A DNA stretch of 38,185 nt from CAYZMH01 sp964479445 (GCA_964479445.1 CAYZMH010000020.1:1-38185), one strand, 5' to 3'; shown: positions 7,385 to 16,889, numbered from the stretch's first letter. Made by a program: numbers and translations. The notes: a model not told the origin generated them from the letters alone.

Positions 7385-10357
7385 ATGAAACGACTTGTAT
7401 TATTTCTCACGTTACTGGCGTTCGGCTGGGGCGCTTCGCAGGCGCAAACCCAGGTAACCGGGAGGGTTGCGGACGCCCAGGACGGAACGCCCCTGCCCGG
7501 GGTGTCCGTTGTCGTCAAAGGGACCACCGTGGGTACGGTGACCGACCTGGAAGGGCAATACGAGATCATGGTACCCATTGCCGATGCTTCCCTGGAGTTC
7601 TCATTCGTGGGGATGCGCTCCAAGGTGGTACCGGTGGGTAATTCCACGGTCATCGATGTGATGCTGGAGGTGGATGCCGTTCAGATGGACGAGGTCCTGG
7701 TGGTCGGTTACGGAACTTCTACCAAGGAGGCCAATACGGGTGCCGTATCGGTCATCAGGGACGATGTGATCAGGGATGTACCGGAAGCCAGCTTTGACAA
7801 GATGCTGGCCGGTAAGGTTGCCGGGATGCAGGTTACTGCCACATCCGGACAACCCGGTGCTTCCACCCAGATACGGATCCGCGGGACCAGCTCCCTGAAT
7901 GCGGGTAACGAACCGCTCTACGTGGTGGACGGGATCCCGGTGATGGACGGGGATCAGACCCAGTTCACCATGAGCGGGAATGCGCTCACCATGATCAATC
8001 CCAACGACATCGAGTCGATCTCGGTATTGAAAGACGCGGCTGCCGCGTCAGTATATGGTTCGCGTGCGGCCAACGGGGTGATCCTGATCACCACCAAGTC
8101 GGGCAGCGAGGGAGAATCCACTATCAATTTCCGCACTTCCTACGGGGTGACCTCCCTGGCCAATGACAACGACTTCGGGATCATGAACCCCGAACAGCTG
8201 GTCGAGTACATGCGGGATGCCGTGGTAAATGCTGGCTTTGATCCGGATGACCCCGGAAACGGCAGCTTTTATGTGCCCTACTCGCTGCTGGAGCAGCCCA
8301 TGAACAACTGGCTGAAAGCTTCCACCAAATACGGCAGCATCAACAACTACGAACTGTCGGTCACCGGCGGAACCGAAAAGACCCGCCATTACACTTCGGG
8401 TCTTTACTCCGACACCAAAGGGGTTTTCCCGGGGTACAGCTTTACCAAGTACCAGCTGCGCTCCAACATCGACCATGAGATCTCCTCCACCCTCAAAATG
8501 GGAATCAAGATGAACGCCCTGCGTTCGGAAGCCCACGACCTGGAGATGCAGGGCCTGGCATACACCAACCCGCTGTTCGGTGCCTGCCTGATCAAGCCCT
8601 GGACACCTATTTACAATGAAGACGGTACCTATAACCTGCAGGTTCCGGCCAACGGCAATGTGAATCCTATCGCTTCCGCGGAACTGAACGATCAGTGGGA
8701 GATACAGAACCGGTTATATGCTATGACCTACGTGGAGTGGGAACCGCTGCCCGGGTTGAAGCTGAAGACCAACAACGGGGTGGAGTATACCGACGCGGAG
8801 GGTCGCCGTTACTGGGATGCGCGTGTGCGGACCGACAACACCTCCAAGCTGCAGAATACCAGCAATATGTATATGCAGCTTACCTCGTCCAACACCATCT
8901 CTTACAGCAAGTACCTGAATAACCATAACTTTAGTATCCTGGGCGGATTTGAAGCCATCGACAACCGGGATAACCTCTATTTCATCTGGAACCCCGATGT
9001 GGATCCCAACATCCCGTTTCCCAACACGGGGACGGCAGCCGATGACGATGCCGACTATGATGAGTCACGCTACACCATGGCTTCCTTCTTCGGGATCCTC
9101 GACTACAGCTATGACAGCCGTTATTACATGCGTGCCAGTCTGCGTACCGACGGAAGCTCCAAATTCGGAGCCAATAACCGGTGGGGGACCTTCTACTCGG
9201 TGGGACTCTCCTGGAACCTTCACAACGAGGCATTTATGGATAATCTCACTGCCGTCAATGCCCTGAAACTGCGTGCCAGTTACGGTCTGAACGGGAACGA
9301 TCGCATCGATGAGTATGAGCAGTGGGGCGTTTACGGGGCAGTGAGCTACAACGCCACGGCCGGTATGGCACCTGCACAGCCTGCCAATCCCAACCTCACC
9401 TGGGAGGAGAACTCCACCTACAACGTGGGACTGGATTTCGGATTTTTCCGACGCATCACCGGTAGCCTGGAGGTCTATAACCGGTTAACCAGCTCCATGT
9501 TGCTGGATACGCCGCTTTCGCGGACATCCGGATTCATCTCTCTTCGCCAGAACATCGGCGAACTGCGCAACAAGGGGGTTGAAGGTCTGCTGAACGTGAA
9601 CGTACTTGAAGGGGACCTCCAGTGGAACGTGGGTCTCAACCTGGCTCATAACCGGAGCGAGATCCTGGACCTGGGCGGACAGGAGCAGATCATTGATCCC
9701 GATGCCCAGCGTGCTGTACACAAGGTTGGGGAGAAACTCTGGAGCTTTTACCTGTACGACTACGCGGGCGTGAATCCCGTGAACGGACTGGCGTTGTGGT
9801 ATGATGAAGGGGGACGCATCACCGAGACCTACAGTGATGCCCGCAGAATCGTTGCCGGTAGTCCGGAACCCGATCTTATCGGGGGAATCAATACCGATGT
9901 AAGCTACAAAGGGTTCACCCTGGATGTGAACATGGAGCTGAAAACGGGATGCGACATCCTCATCGAGGAGTTGCACTACACCCTGTCGGACGGCTACACC
10001 TGGGATGCGAACCAGGTGAACACCTCCCTGGATTACTGGAAGGAGCCGGGCGATATCACCCGCAACCCGAAACCCATTGCCCAGAACACCACCAATTCCA
10101 ACGGGTGGATGAACAAGCGGTACATGTACCCCGGCGATTACCTTCGCCTGAAAAACATTACCCTTTCTTACATGATCCCGTCCGGCGTAGCCGAGCGGCT
10201 GAGCATGGACCAGTTGCGGATCTATGCCAGCGCGGTCAATGCCTATACCTGGCACAACGCCGATTTCTGGGATCCGGAACGGGGCGTGGAAGGACAGGGA
10301 TTCGGAATCTATCCCATGTCGAAAAGTTTTGTGGTCGGACTCGACCTTACCTTTTAA
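7385..10357 (+). CDS. SusC/RagA-family TonB-dependent outer-membrane transporter
   Basis: This 990-aa protein imports an oligomeric substrate across the outer membrane, powered by TonB, with the SusD protein as lid. A signal peptide (residues 1-20, cut at SQA-QTQ) precedes a CarboxypepD_reg-like domain (23-95, VTGRVADAQDGTPLPGVSV). The SusC TonB-box-like segment MDEVLVVGYGTSTKE is at 101-115, followed by the plug (FDKMLAGKVAGMQV ... IRIRGTSSLNAGNEPLYVVDG, 137-240). The rest is a 22-strand barrel ending in the C-terminal Phe typical of outer-membrane proteins. The susD gene starts 21 bp downstream. Substrate is not predictable from sequence. No glycoside hydrolase is in the window, while a secreted protease gene lies downstream, so a peptide or glycopeptide substrate is possible. 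Confidence 0.96.
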   Translation: MKRLVLFLTLLAFGWGASQAQTQVTGRVADAQDGTPLPGVSVVVKGTTVGTVTDLEGQYEIMVPIADASLEFSFVGMRSKVVPVGNSTVIDVMLEVDAVQMDEVLVVGYGTSTKEANTGAVSVIRDDVIRDVPEASFDKMLAGKVAGMQVTATSGQPGASTQIRIRGTSSLNAGNEPLYVVDGIPVMDGDQTQFTMSGNALTMINPNDIESISVLKDAAAASVYGSRAANGVILITTKSGSEGESTINFRTSYGVTSLANDNDFGIMNPEQLVEYMRDAVVNAGFDPDDPGNGSFYVPYSLLEQPMNNWLKASTKYGSINNYELSVTGGTEKTRHYTSGLYSDTKGVFPGYSFTKYQLRSNIDHEISSTLKMGIKMNALRSEAHDLEMQGLAYTNPLFGACLIKPWTPIYNEDGTYNLQVPANGNVNPIASAELNDQWEIQNRLYAMTYVEWEPLPGLKLKTNNGVEYTDAEGRRYWDARVRTDNTSKLQNTSNMYMQLTSSNTISYSKYLNNHNFSILGGFEAIDNRDNLYFIWNPDVDPNIPFPNTGTAADDDADYDESRYTMASFFGILDYSYDSRYYMRASLRTDGSSKFGANNRWGTFYSVGLSWNLHNEAFMDNLTAVNALKLRASYGLNGNDRIDEYEQWGVYGAVSYNATAGMAPAQPANPNLTWEENSTYNVGLDFGFFRRITGSLEVYNRLTSSMLLDTPLSRTSGFISLRQNIGELRNKGVEGLLNVNVLEGDLQWNVGLNLAHNRSEILDLGGQEQIIDPDAQRAVHKVGEKLWSFYLYDYAGVNPVNGLALWYDEGGRITETYSDARRIVAGSPEPDLIGGINTDVSYKGFTLDVNMELKTGCDILIEELHYTLSDGYTWDANQVNTSLDYWKEPGDITRNPKPIAQNTTNSNGWMNKRYMYPGDYLRLKNITLSYMIPSGVAERLSMDQLRIYASAVNAYTWHNADFWDPERGVEGQGFGIYPMSKSFVVGLDLTF

Positions 10358-10378
10358 CGAATTTAACTGAAGCGAATT

Positions 10379-11830
10379 ATGAAATCAAAACACTATATTA
10401 TTGCAAGCATCGCGTTGGGGATCATGATTGCCATGACCTCCTGCGAGGATTACCTGTACCAGGAGCCGAGGCTGCAGCAGACCAACGAGTTGTCGCTCTC
10501 GACCTTCGACGGGTTGCAGAAAGCGACCCTGGGGGCGTACACCCCGCTCTACCATCCCAACTGGTACGGGAGAAACTACATCGTGTACGGCGACCTGAAA
10601 GGCGGGAACGCCAAGATCAGTCCGCTGAACTCAGGCCGGTTCCGTACTACCTACCTCTGGAACGCAACCCCGACCTCCGCGCCGGCTACATGGAACGAGA
10701 TCTATGAACTGATCGCGCGTGCCAACAACGTGATCAATGCCATTGAAGACGGATTCGAAGAGGCCGGTGTACCCCGGGAAGAGCTGGACCGCCTGGCAGC
10801 CGAGTGCAAATTCCTCCGCGCCCTGGGTCATTTCGACCTGGCCCGCCTCTATTGCCAGCCCTACACCCAGGGCGAAGGCCGCGACCAGCTGGGTGTCCCG
10901 GTTGTCCTGGAAAGTGAACTGGGCGAACCGGAACGGGATGACCTGGGAACCGTTTACGACCAGGTGGTAACCGACCTGGAGGATGCCATCGAAGGGCTGC
11001 CCGCGGTATCTCCCAACGAAGGGACCGACCCCTCGGGCTGGGCCACCCGCTATGCCGCACAGGCATTGCTGGCCCGCGTATCCCTCTACATGGGTGAATG
11101 GCAGCTTGCCGCCGACTATGCCACCAGTGTGATCGATAACTTCCCCGGCCGTCTCTACAGCGCCGAGGAGTGCAACACCTGGGATAATGGGGGCGTATGG
11201 GGCACCGATAACGCCGCGGAAATCATATTCGAGGTCTACGGCGACGAGGGCAACTCCTCCCACGGGAACTGGGATGTGATCTCGTATATCATGTCACCCG
11301 GGGGCTACGGCGACGTGGGTGCTTCCGGCGATGTGGTGGATCTCTACGGGGAGAATGATGCCCGGAAGAACCTCTTCACCAACACCGCCGACTATCCCAA
11401 CGACTACTGGAGCCTGAAATATCCCGGCAAGGGTCCCTCGGGCAACCTGCGCGAAGACAACATCCCGGTCCTTCGTCTGTCCGAGATGTACCTTATCCGC
11501 GCCGAAGCTTTGCTGAACGGAGCTTCCGTGGCAGGCGCCGATCCCGATTCCGATCTCAACGCCATCCGCACCCGCCGCAATGCCACCCCGTTAGTCAATG
11601 CCACACTCCAGGACGTTTACACGGAACGGAGGCTGGAGCTTTGCTTCGAGGGTCACCAGTTATTTGACCTGGCCCGAACGGGCAGGGACCTGGAACGGAC
11701 CGACTTTGACGGTGCGGTGAACCAGAACATATCATTCCCGGATTACCGCTGGGCCATGCCGATCCCCCAGGAGGAGGTCGATGCCAATGCCAACATGCAG
11801 CAGAATCCCGGGTATATCAGTGAAAACTAA
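10379..11830 (+). CDS. SusD/RagB-family substrate-binding lipoprotein
   Basis: This 483-aa surface lipoprotein binds substrate and caps the SusC channel. A lipoprotein signal ends at lipobox MTSC with C22, followed by acidic residues (CED) compatible with surface export. The RagB/SusD hallmarks are present: the TPR-like helix region WNEIYELIARANNVINAIED, the segment AECKFLRALGHFDLARLY, and near the C-terminus VLRLSEMYLIRAEALLNGA and RRLELCFEGHQLFDLARTG. Length and domain order are standard. It is the second gene of the four-gene operon, 15 bp before the next lipoprotein gene. The ligand is unknown. Confidence 0.95.
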   Translation: MKSKHYIIASIALGIMIAMTSCEDYLYQEPRLQQTNELSLSTFDGLQKATLGAYTPLYHPNWYGRNYIVYGDLKGGNAKISPLNSGRFRTTYLWNATPTSAPATWNEIYELIARANNVINAIEDGFEEAGVPREELDRLAAECKFLRALGHFDLARLYCQPYTQGEGRDQLGVPVVLESELGEPERDDLGTVYDQVVTDLEDAIEGLPAVSPNEGTDPSGWATRYAAQALLARVSLYMGEWQLAADYATSVIDNFPGRLYSAEECNTWDNGGVWGTDNAAEIIFEVYGDEGNSSHGNWDVISYIMSPGGYGDVGASGDVVDLYGENDARKNLFTNTADYPNDYWSLKYPGKGPSGNLREDNIPVLRLSEMYLIRAEALLNGASVAGADPDSDLNAIRTRRNATPLVNATLQDVYTERRLELCFEGHQLFDLARTGRDLERTDFDGAVNQNISFPDYRWAMPIPQEEVDANANMQQNPGYISEN

Positions 11831-11845
11831 AAAAACAGGAATACA

Positions 11846-12757
11846 ATGAAAAAGATCATCATACAGACATTAACGGCTTTCATGGCGATCCTTTTCGTCA
11901 CCTCGTGCGACTGGGATCCGGTCATGTTCGACAGCTCCAAGAGCTTCGTGGCCTTTACCACTCGCCAGGCGACGATCCCGGAAGACAGAGACATGGTGGG
12001 CATTCCCGTCATGGTCGTTTCCGGCGAGGGGAGTCCGGCCATTACCGTAACCTTTGACTTTGACACCGCGGGCATAGAAATGCCGGCAGTGGAAGGAGAG
12101 GACTTTACGCTGGTAAACAGCGAGAAAACCCTGACATTCCCCGATGGCTGGGGATACGACACCATCTGGATTGAACCGGCAGATAATGATATCTTCACCG
12201 GGAATAAAACCTTTACCATCAGCCTGCAGACCAATAGCGAGGACTACTCATTCGGCTCCAACTATTTCTGCGAAGCCAAGCTGCTGGACGATGAACACCC
12301 GCTGGGGAAATGGATCGGTACCTATACCGTGGCAGCCGCCAGTTATGGCAATCCGGGCGAATGGGACGAAACATGGTCGGTGGTTACGCAGCCCGATGAA
12401 TCGGATGTCAATAACCTGCTGATCACCATCAGCGCGGACCAGGCCGGTGTTCCCTTCACTGCTACCCTCGACCTGGAAGCCATGACCATCACCATACCTG
12501 CAGGAACCAATGCAGGTCCGGTTTACGCCTATGGCCCCACCGAGATGTACGTGGGCGATTTTGCCACCCTGGACGAGGAGTCTCCCATCGTGGGAACTAT
12601 CGGGGAGGATGGAACGATCCTTATCGATCAGCTGGCCATGTACCTGCCCGACTACGATTATTACTGGGATGCCTTCGATACCGAGTGGACCAAAACCGGG
12701 AAGAAAGCCGCTTTCAGAGAGGCTGTCGATCCGGATAAAATGGAACGAATCAACTAA
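11846..12757 (+). CDS. Surface lipoprotein, Calx-beta-like N-domain (SusE/F position)
   Basis: This 303-aa lipoprotein has lipobox FVTSC (C21) followed by Asp, consistent with export to the cell surface. Residues 32-115 form a beta-rich domain with the spacing of Calx-beta or DUF1735-like modules found in SusCD operons (SKSFVAFTTRQATIPED ... NKTFTISLQ). Residues about 145-300 form a second beta domain starting LGKWIGTYTV, reminiscent of lipocalin-like C-domains of such proteins. There are no catalytic motifs. From its place after SusD it is likely an accessory substrate-binding protein. The family assignment is by resemblance only. Confidence 0.75.
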   Translation: MKKIIIQTLTAFMAILFVTSCDWDPVMFDSSKSFVAFTTRQATIPEDRDMVGIPVMVVSGEGSPAITVTFDFDTAGIEMPAVEGEDFTLVNSEKTLTFPDGWGYDTIWIEPADNDIFTGNKTFTISLQTNSEDYSFGSNYFCEAKLLDDEHPLGKWIGTYTVAAASYGNPGEWDETWSVVTQPDESDVNNLLITISADQAGVPFTATLDLEAMTITIPAGTNAGPVYAYGPTEMYVGDFATLDEESPIVGTIGEDGTILIDQLAMYLPDYDYYWDAFDTEWTKTGKKAAFREAVDPDKMERIN

Positions 12758-12772
12758 TAAAACCGAAAGGAT

Positions 12773-13891
12773 ATGAACAAGAAAAGACGATATAATCCTG
12801 CATGGAGCGTTTTGCTGCTCGGACTGCTTGTGATGGCCTCCTGTGCCGATTTCGAGGAGTTTGAAAGCTCAAACCGGATGCCGGCACCGGGGATCACCCT
12901 GGTGCAAGAGCGCATCTCCGACTCCACCATCGTGGTGGAAGTGACCAGCACAATGGAGGGATATGCCGCCGTGGCGTTATACGCCGATACTGGCAACATC
13001 ACTCCCGATCCCGAACAACTGCTCACCGGCAACGTGGCAAGCCTGGAGCATACTTACACGGAAATACCATCCGAAGAGGGCCGGCTTTTTACCCTCACCG
13101 CCTCGGTGGTACAGGATGCCCGCTACGAAGTGATGGCGGTGGTCAGCAATGCCGATGGCATTACCAGCGAGGTAGCCATGCTGGAGGTGGTCACCACCGA
13201 CCAGTATGGTCCGAACCTCACCGGCATCACCCCTTCGACCACCCCGGAGCCGCTGTATGCAGACGGAACCCCGATTGTACTCACGTTTGACGAACCGGTC
13301 ATGGCCGGAACCGGCAGCGATTTCTTTTTTACCACCTACTTCGGAGGGGATAATGAAGTGGTGCCGGCAGAAAACGTGGAGGCAGCCGGAAACGAGGTGA
13401 CCATCACCATACCTTTCACCCCTGCACACGGCGATTACCTCTTCCTCTCCTGGGAGGAGGGAGCCCTCACCGATGCCTCGGGCAACGATGTGGCTTCCAT
13501 GAACAGCGGGGTGGTGGAAGGATACCTGGAAGGACTCTACTGGGGTGTGGCCCTGGTGGAGATGGCACCTTCCGGGGTAGCACCGGATACAGCTGCAGCA
13601 CAGCCGGCCGGATTTGATATCGAACTGACCTTTGACCAGGCGGTGGCACTGCCCGAGTCGTTTGAAGTGGGCCAGGTACGGCTGACTTACTCCGACGGCG
13701 ACCGTCTTGAAAGCTCCTGGGATGTGGCGGTGGAAGACATCACCGCATCCGGTAACGTGCTTACCATTGCTCAGACAGACTATACCCCTGCATCGGGTTT
13801 TACCGTGACTCTTACCATGGATGCAGGCGCACTGGAAGTAGGTCTGGGGAATCCCAGCGCAGAGGTTTCTGCAGCATGGACCATTGAGTAG
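12773..13891 (+). CDS. Surface lipoprotein with SbsA/Big_5-like Ig domains
   Basis: This 372-aa lipoprotein has lipobox VMASC (C24). Residues 40-140 look like a fibronectin/Ig-type beta sandwich. Residues about 150-250 (GPNLTGITPSTTPEPLYADGTPIVLTFDEPV) and 270-372 (IELTFDQAVALPESFEVGQV) are two related Ig-like modules with the 'ITFDEPV' signature of SbsA/Big_5 domains. The protein has no enzyme motifs. It is the last gene of the SusCD operon, 15 bp after the previous gene, and is followed 19 bp later by a strong terminator. It is probably a spacer or binding protein displayed with the SusCD complex. The exact function is unknown. Confidence 0.75.
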   Translation: MNKKRRYNPAWSVLLLGLLVMASCADFEEFESSNRMPAPGITLVQERISDSTIVVEVTSTMEGYAAVALYADTGNITPDPEQLLTGNVASLEHTYTEIPSEEGRLFTLTASVVQDARYEVMAVVSNADGITSEVAMLEVVTTDQYGPNLTGITPSTTPEPLYADGTPIVLTFDEPVMAGTGSDFFFTTYFGGDNEVVPAENVEAAGNEVTITIPFTPAHGDYLFLSWEEGALTDASGNDVASMNSGVVEGYLEGLYWGVALVEMAPSGVAPDTAAAQPAGFDIELTFDQAVALPESFEVGQVRLTYSDGDRLESSWDVAVEDITASGNVLTIAQTDYTPASGFTVTLTMDAGALEVGLGNPSAEVSAAWTIE

Positions 13892-13909
13892 GTGGTAGTG
13901 CAATTCAGG

Positions 13910-13942
13910 AAAAGCCATCCCGGTTGGGGTGGCTTTTTTTTT
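13910..13942 (+). terminator. Terminator of the SusCD operon
   Basis: AAAAGCCATCCC (13910-13921) pairs with GGGGTGGCTTTT (13926-13937) around a GGTT loop, with one G-T pair, and is followed by an uninterrupted T run to 13942. This is a textbook intrinsic terminator. Confidence 0.92.
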
Positions 13943-14395
13943 GATTTTTTTGTAATTTGTATGTGCCGGGAGTGCCCGTTTAATAAATGAACCGGGTATA
14001 TGTGTGCAACGAAAGGTTGAGGAAAGGGTTTGCTTCGCCGGGTTGGTCAGTTAATTGAACCGGGTATATGCGCGATGATCGCTTAAAAGAAGGATTCACT
14101 CAGCACGCAGGGTCTGTCTGGTGAAGTCCGGCATTAGTATCAATACCGGGAATAGCGGTATTTCCTCATTGCGCGCACTTGTTAGGCGATGGAGCCAGAA
14201 AAGCAGGCTATGAGCTTGCGAATACTATAAAGGATCACCCTGTGTACAGATGACTGCGAACGAAAGCGTGGTTTTTACAGTCTTGTGAATGAACATACAG
14301 CGCAACATGAGGGTAACATTGTAAGGGTAAGATAACCGGGGTAACTGATTTCCCCTGGTTTTACAGCTAAGAACGTATCACAACATGACAGACTC
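13943..14395. other. Spacer with direct repeats and intron-like structure
   Basis: No protein gene is supported. The 15-mer TGAACCGGGTATATG is present twice, exactly (13988-14002 and 14056-14070), 68 bp apart; the copies continue as TGTGC and CGCGA. Further on, TCTGGTGAAGTCCGG (14117-14131) recalls the 'GGTGAAAGTCC' block in domain I of bacterial group II introns, followed by an AATACC/GGTATT stem (14142-14162). A hairpin AACCGGGG/CCCCTGGTT (14334-14360) closes the region. No intron-encoded reverse transcriptase is present. A degenerate group II intron or other structured RNA is possible. Confidence 0.3.
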
Positions 14396-16165
14396 ATGAA
14401 CAGACTATGGCAAACAGGCTGGTTGATTCTTTTGGTGCTGTTCCCGCTGGCCGTGTCGGGATCCTCGCCGGTACAGGAGCAGCAGGCACGGCGGGTGGCC
14501 CATGGCTGGATGGAACAGCACCCGGCATTCTTCGGGGAGAGGATCCCCGGGACCCTGCTGGAGCAGGTCTTTCACGGGGAGCGGCAGGTAGCGTACGTGT
14601 TCAGCCTGGAGCCCTCGGGCTGGATCATGATCAGCAGCAACGACGGGATCCGGCCGGTGCTGGGGTATTCCCTGGAGGATACCTACCAGCCCCGGCATGC
14701 CTGGAAAGGAAATGTGGCTGGCTGGATGGAAGCGCGGATGGAACAGATCGCCCGGTACATCGCGAAACCGGGTGTTCCGGTGGATCCCGGGTGGGTCGCT
14801 GCCAGGTCGGGGACCGCGCCGGAAAGCGGGCAGCAGGGCGTGAAGGATACCTCGGGGAGTGCCGTAAAGTCGGCCCTGTCGCCGGCCGCCCCGGAGGTGG
14901 AACCCGTGGAGCCCCTGATCGAAGCGGAGTGGGACCAGGGGGCCGGGTGGAACGAGCAGTGCCCCGACGATCCGTCAGGGCCGGGAGGCCACGCCCTGGT
15001 GGGTTGCGGAGCGGTGGCACTGGCTCAATGCCTTACCGTGTTCAGTGCTCCTGTATCCCCTGCCGGGATTGTAAGTTACCAGGACGCGGATTACGGCACG
15101 ATCGAGGTGAATTTTGATATGCAGGAAGCCTACAGGTGGGATTCCATGTCGATGACCCTCCCCGACGAAGACAACACGGAGTTGCTGTATCATGCCGCCG
15201 TGGCGGTGGAGATGGATTTCGGACCCACGGGATCCAGCTCCTCCATCAGCAACCTCCGCAGTGCGCTGCGCAACACATTTCACTATTCGCCCGATGTGCG
15301 GGTTAAGGAGCGGGGGGACGATGACGATGCCTGGAAGGCGATGCTGGTGGAGGAGTTGCAGTCAGGGCAGCCGCTCATCTACCGGGGCGACGATGGCGGC
15401 GGGGCGGCCGGACACCTGTTTAACATCGACGGGGTGGGCGTGGGGATGTATTTCAGTGTGAACTGGGGGTGGGGAGGCTCCCTGAACGGCTATTTCCCCC
15501 TTGATGATCTGACGCCGGGAGACAGTGACTTCACGCAGAATCATTATGCAATTACCGGGATTCGTCCTCCCACTGCGGGTCCGACCAACATCCTGCTTTC
15601 CGGTACGGCGGTGGAGGAAAATCAGCCGCCCGGCACCTACGTGGGTTCCGTGGAGGTGGAGGATGAGGTGGAAGGCGTTTACAGCTACACCTGCCTGGGT
15701 CCGTGGAACATCTTCATCGAGGATTACGGGGATCCCTATTTCTACATCGAAGGAGATTCACTGAAAACCTTATACACCTTTGATTACACGGAAGGATCTG
15801 TGAACGAGAAGTTCCTGCGCATCGTGGTAACCGATACCCTGGGGAACGAGTTTGCCAGGGATTTCTTCATCGAAATTCTCCCGGCCGACACGACCGATCT
15901 CGTTCCGGGTGCACCCGGAACAGGCTTTAGGGTGTATCCCGTCCCGGTAACGCATCGAATGGTGGTTGAGCCGGATCCGGCGGATGCGGCGTTGTATCAG
16001 CGGGTACGGATCGTTTCAGTGGAGGGTCGTATCGTGAAGACGGTTCCCATGGAAGGTTCGCGCTGCGAAGTGGACATGACGGGTATACCAGCCGGGGTAT
16101 ACGGGGTGATGCTGGAGGGCCCGCCGCGGGGCGGCCGGAGGGTGCAGGTTATCATGAAAAGGTAG
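14396..16165 (+). CDS. Secreted C10-family (streptopain-like) cysteine protease with T9SS domain
   Basis: The 589-aa product has a signal peptide (about 1-22) and a Spi-type propeptide (about 25-135, FSLEPSGWIMISSNDGIRPVLGYS). A C10 peptidase domain follows, with the nucleophile in HALVGCGAVALAQ (C204) and the histidine in GGGAAGHLFNIDG (H340). The segment SVNWGWGGSLNGYF contains a conserved Asn-Trp pair. Most C10 enzymes read GCVA around the Cys; here it is GCGA. Residues about 395-495 form a cadherin-like module (NILLSGTAVEENQPPGTYVG). The last 80 residues are a type A T9SS sorting domain (FRVYPVPV ... IPAGVYGVML), so the enzyme should be secreted or surface-anchored. Its stop is 4 bp from the convergent response-regulator gene. 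Confidence 0.9.
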   Translation: MNRLWQTGWLILLVLFPLAVSGSSPVQEQQARRVAHGWMEQHPAFFGERIPGTLLEQVFHGERQVAYVFSLEPSGWIMISSNDGIRPVLGYSLEDTYQPRHAWKGNVAGWMEARMEQIARYIAKPGVPVDPGWVAARSGTAPESGQQGVKDTSGSAVKSALSPAAPEVEPVEPLIEAEWDQGAGWNEQCPDDPSGPGGHALVGCGAVALAQCLTVFSAPVSPAGIVSYQDADYGTIEVNFDMQEAYRWDSMSMTLPDEDNTELLYHAAVAVEMDFGPTGSSSSISNLRSALRNTFHYSPDVRVKERGDDDDAWKAMLVEELQSGQPLIYRGDDGGGAAGHLFNIDGVGVGMYFSVNWGWGGSLNGYFPLDDLTPGDSDFTQNHYAITGIRPPTAGPTNILLSGTAVEENQPPGTYVGSVEVEDEVEGVYSYTCLGPWNIFIEDYGDPYFYIEGDSLKTLYTFDYTEGSVNEKFLRIVVTDTLGNEFARDFFIEILPADTTDLVPGAPGTGFRVYPVPVTHRMVVEPDPADAALYQRVRIVSVEGRIVKTVPMEGSRCEVDMTGIPAGVYGVMLEGPPRGGRRVQVIMKR

Positions 16166-16169
16166 GTAA

Positions 16170-16889
16170 TCACAGTTCATTTTTAAACTGCAGCGCGTTG
16201 AACACCTGGTTTTTATAATTCCTCCCGATCCGCAGCTTGGAGTTCTCCAGCTCGATGGTGGTGGAGTTGAAGGCGCGGATCCGGGGAATGGATACGATGT
16301 AGGATTTGTGGATCCGGATAAAGAGTTCGGGGGGCAGCTTCTTCTCGATGGACTGCAGGCTGTTTTTCACCACCACGCGGCGGTTATCGGTATGGATCCG
16401 GATGTATTCATTGAGCCCCTCGATGAAGTGGATCTCCCGGAGGTAGATCTTGATGATCTTCTTGTTCTCCTTGACGTAGATGAACGCGTGTTCATCGAAT
16501 CCGTTTTCGTTCTCCAGGCTGATGGTGTGCTGCCTGTGGGAAGCGAAGTATTTATTGACGGCTTTGAGAAAGCGTTCAAAGGTGACCGGTTTCATCAGGT
16601 AGTCCACCACATCCAGTTCGAAGCCTTCCAGGGCATACTGACTGTAGGCAGTGGTAACAATAACCTTCGGGGGATTTTTCAGTGCCTTGAGAAACTCCAG
16701 TCCGGTTATCTGCGGCATTTTGATATCAAGGAACATCAGATCTACCTTCTGGTCCTGTAATACCTCCATGGCTTTCATGGCATTCTCACACTCCCTGACG
16801 ATCTCGATGTTCTCCATTTTCTGAACGTGACCACGGATCAGTTCCCTGGCCAGGGGTTCATCGTCTACAATGATGCATTTGGTTTTCAT
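16170..16889 (-). CDS. LytTR-family response regulator
   Basis: This 239-aa regulator has a receiver domain at residues 1-115 with acidic pocket D9/D10, phospho-acceptor D55 (LMFLDIKMPQITG), T80 and K100. A LytTR DNA-binding domain follows at about 135-235 (FIYVKENKKIIKIYLREIHFIEGLNEYIRIHT ... FIRIHKSYIVSIPRIRAF). LytTR proteins bind paired short direct repeats upstream of target promoters. I use the ATG at 16889, where MKTKCIIVDDEP begins in the family-typical way; an upstream in-frame start at 16979 would add 30 residues foreign to the fold. It is divergent from the kinase genes, and the 296-bp gap should hold both promoters. Confidence 0.94.
   Translation of the reverse strand: MKTKCIIVDDEPLARELIRGHVQKMENIEIVRECENAMKAMEVLQDQKVDLMFLDIKMPQITGLEFLKALKNPPKVIVTTAYSQYALEGFELDVVDYLMKPVTFERFLKAVNKYFASHRQHTISLENENGFDEHAFIYVKENKKIIKIYLREIHFIEGLNEYIRIHTDNRRVVVKNSLQSIEKKLPPELFIRIHKSYIVSIPRIRAFNSTTIELENSKLRIGRNYKNQVFNALQFKNEL

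Noticed and set aside
9485..10255. 256-codon open frame antisense within the SusC gene
   Set aside because: It lies entirely inside a well-supported transporter gene; the His/Val/Gly-rich product looks like a reverse-frame artefact.
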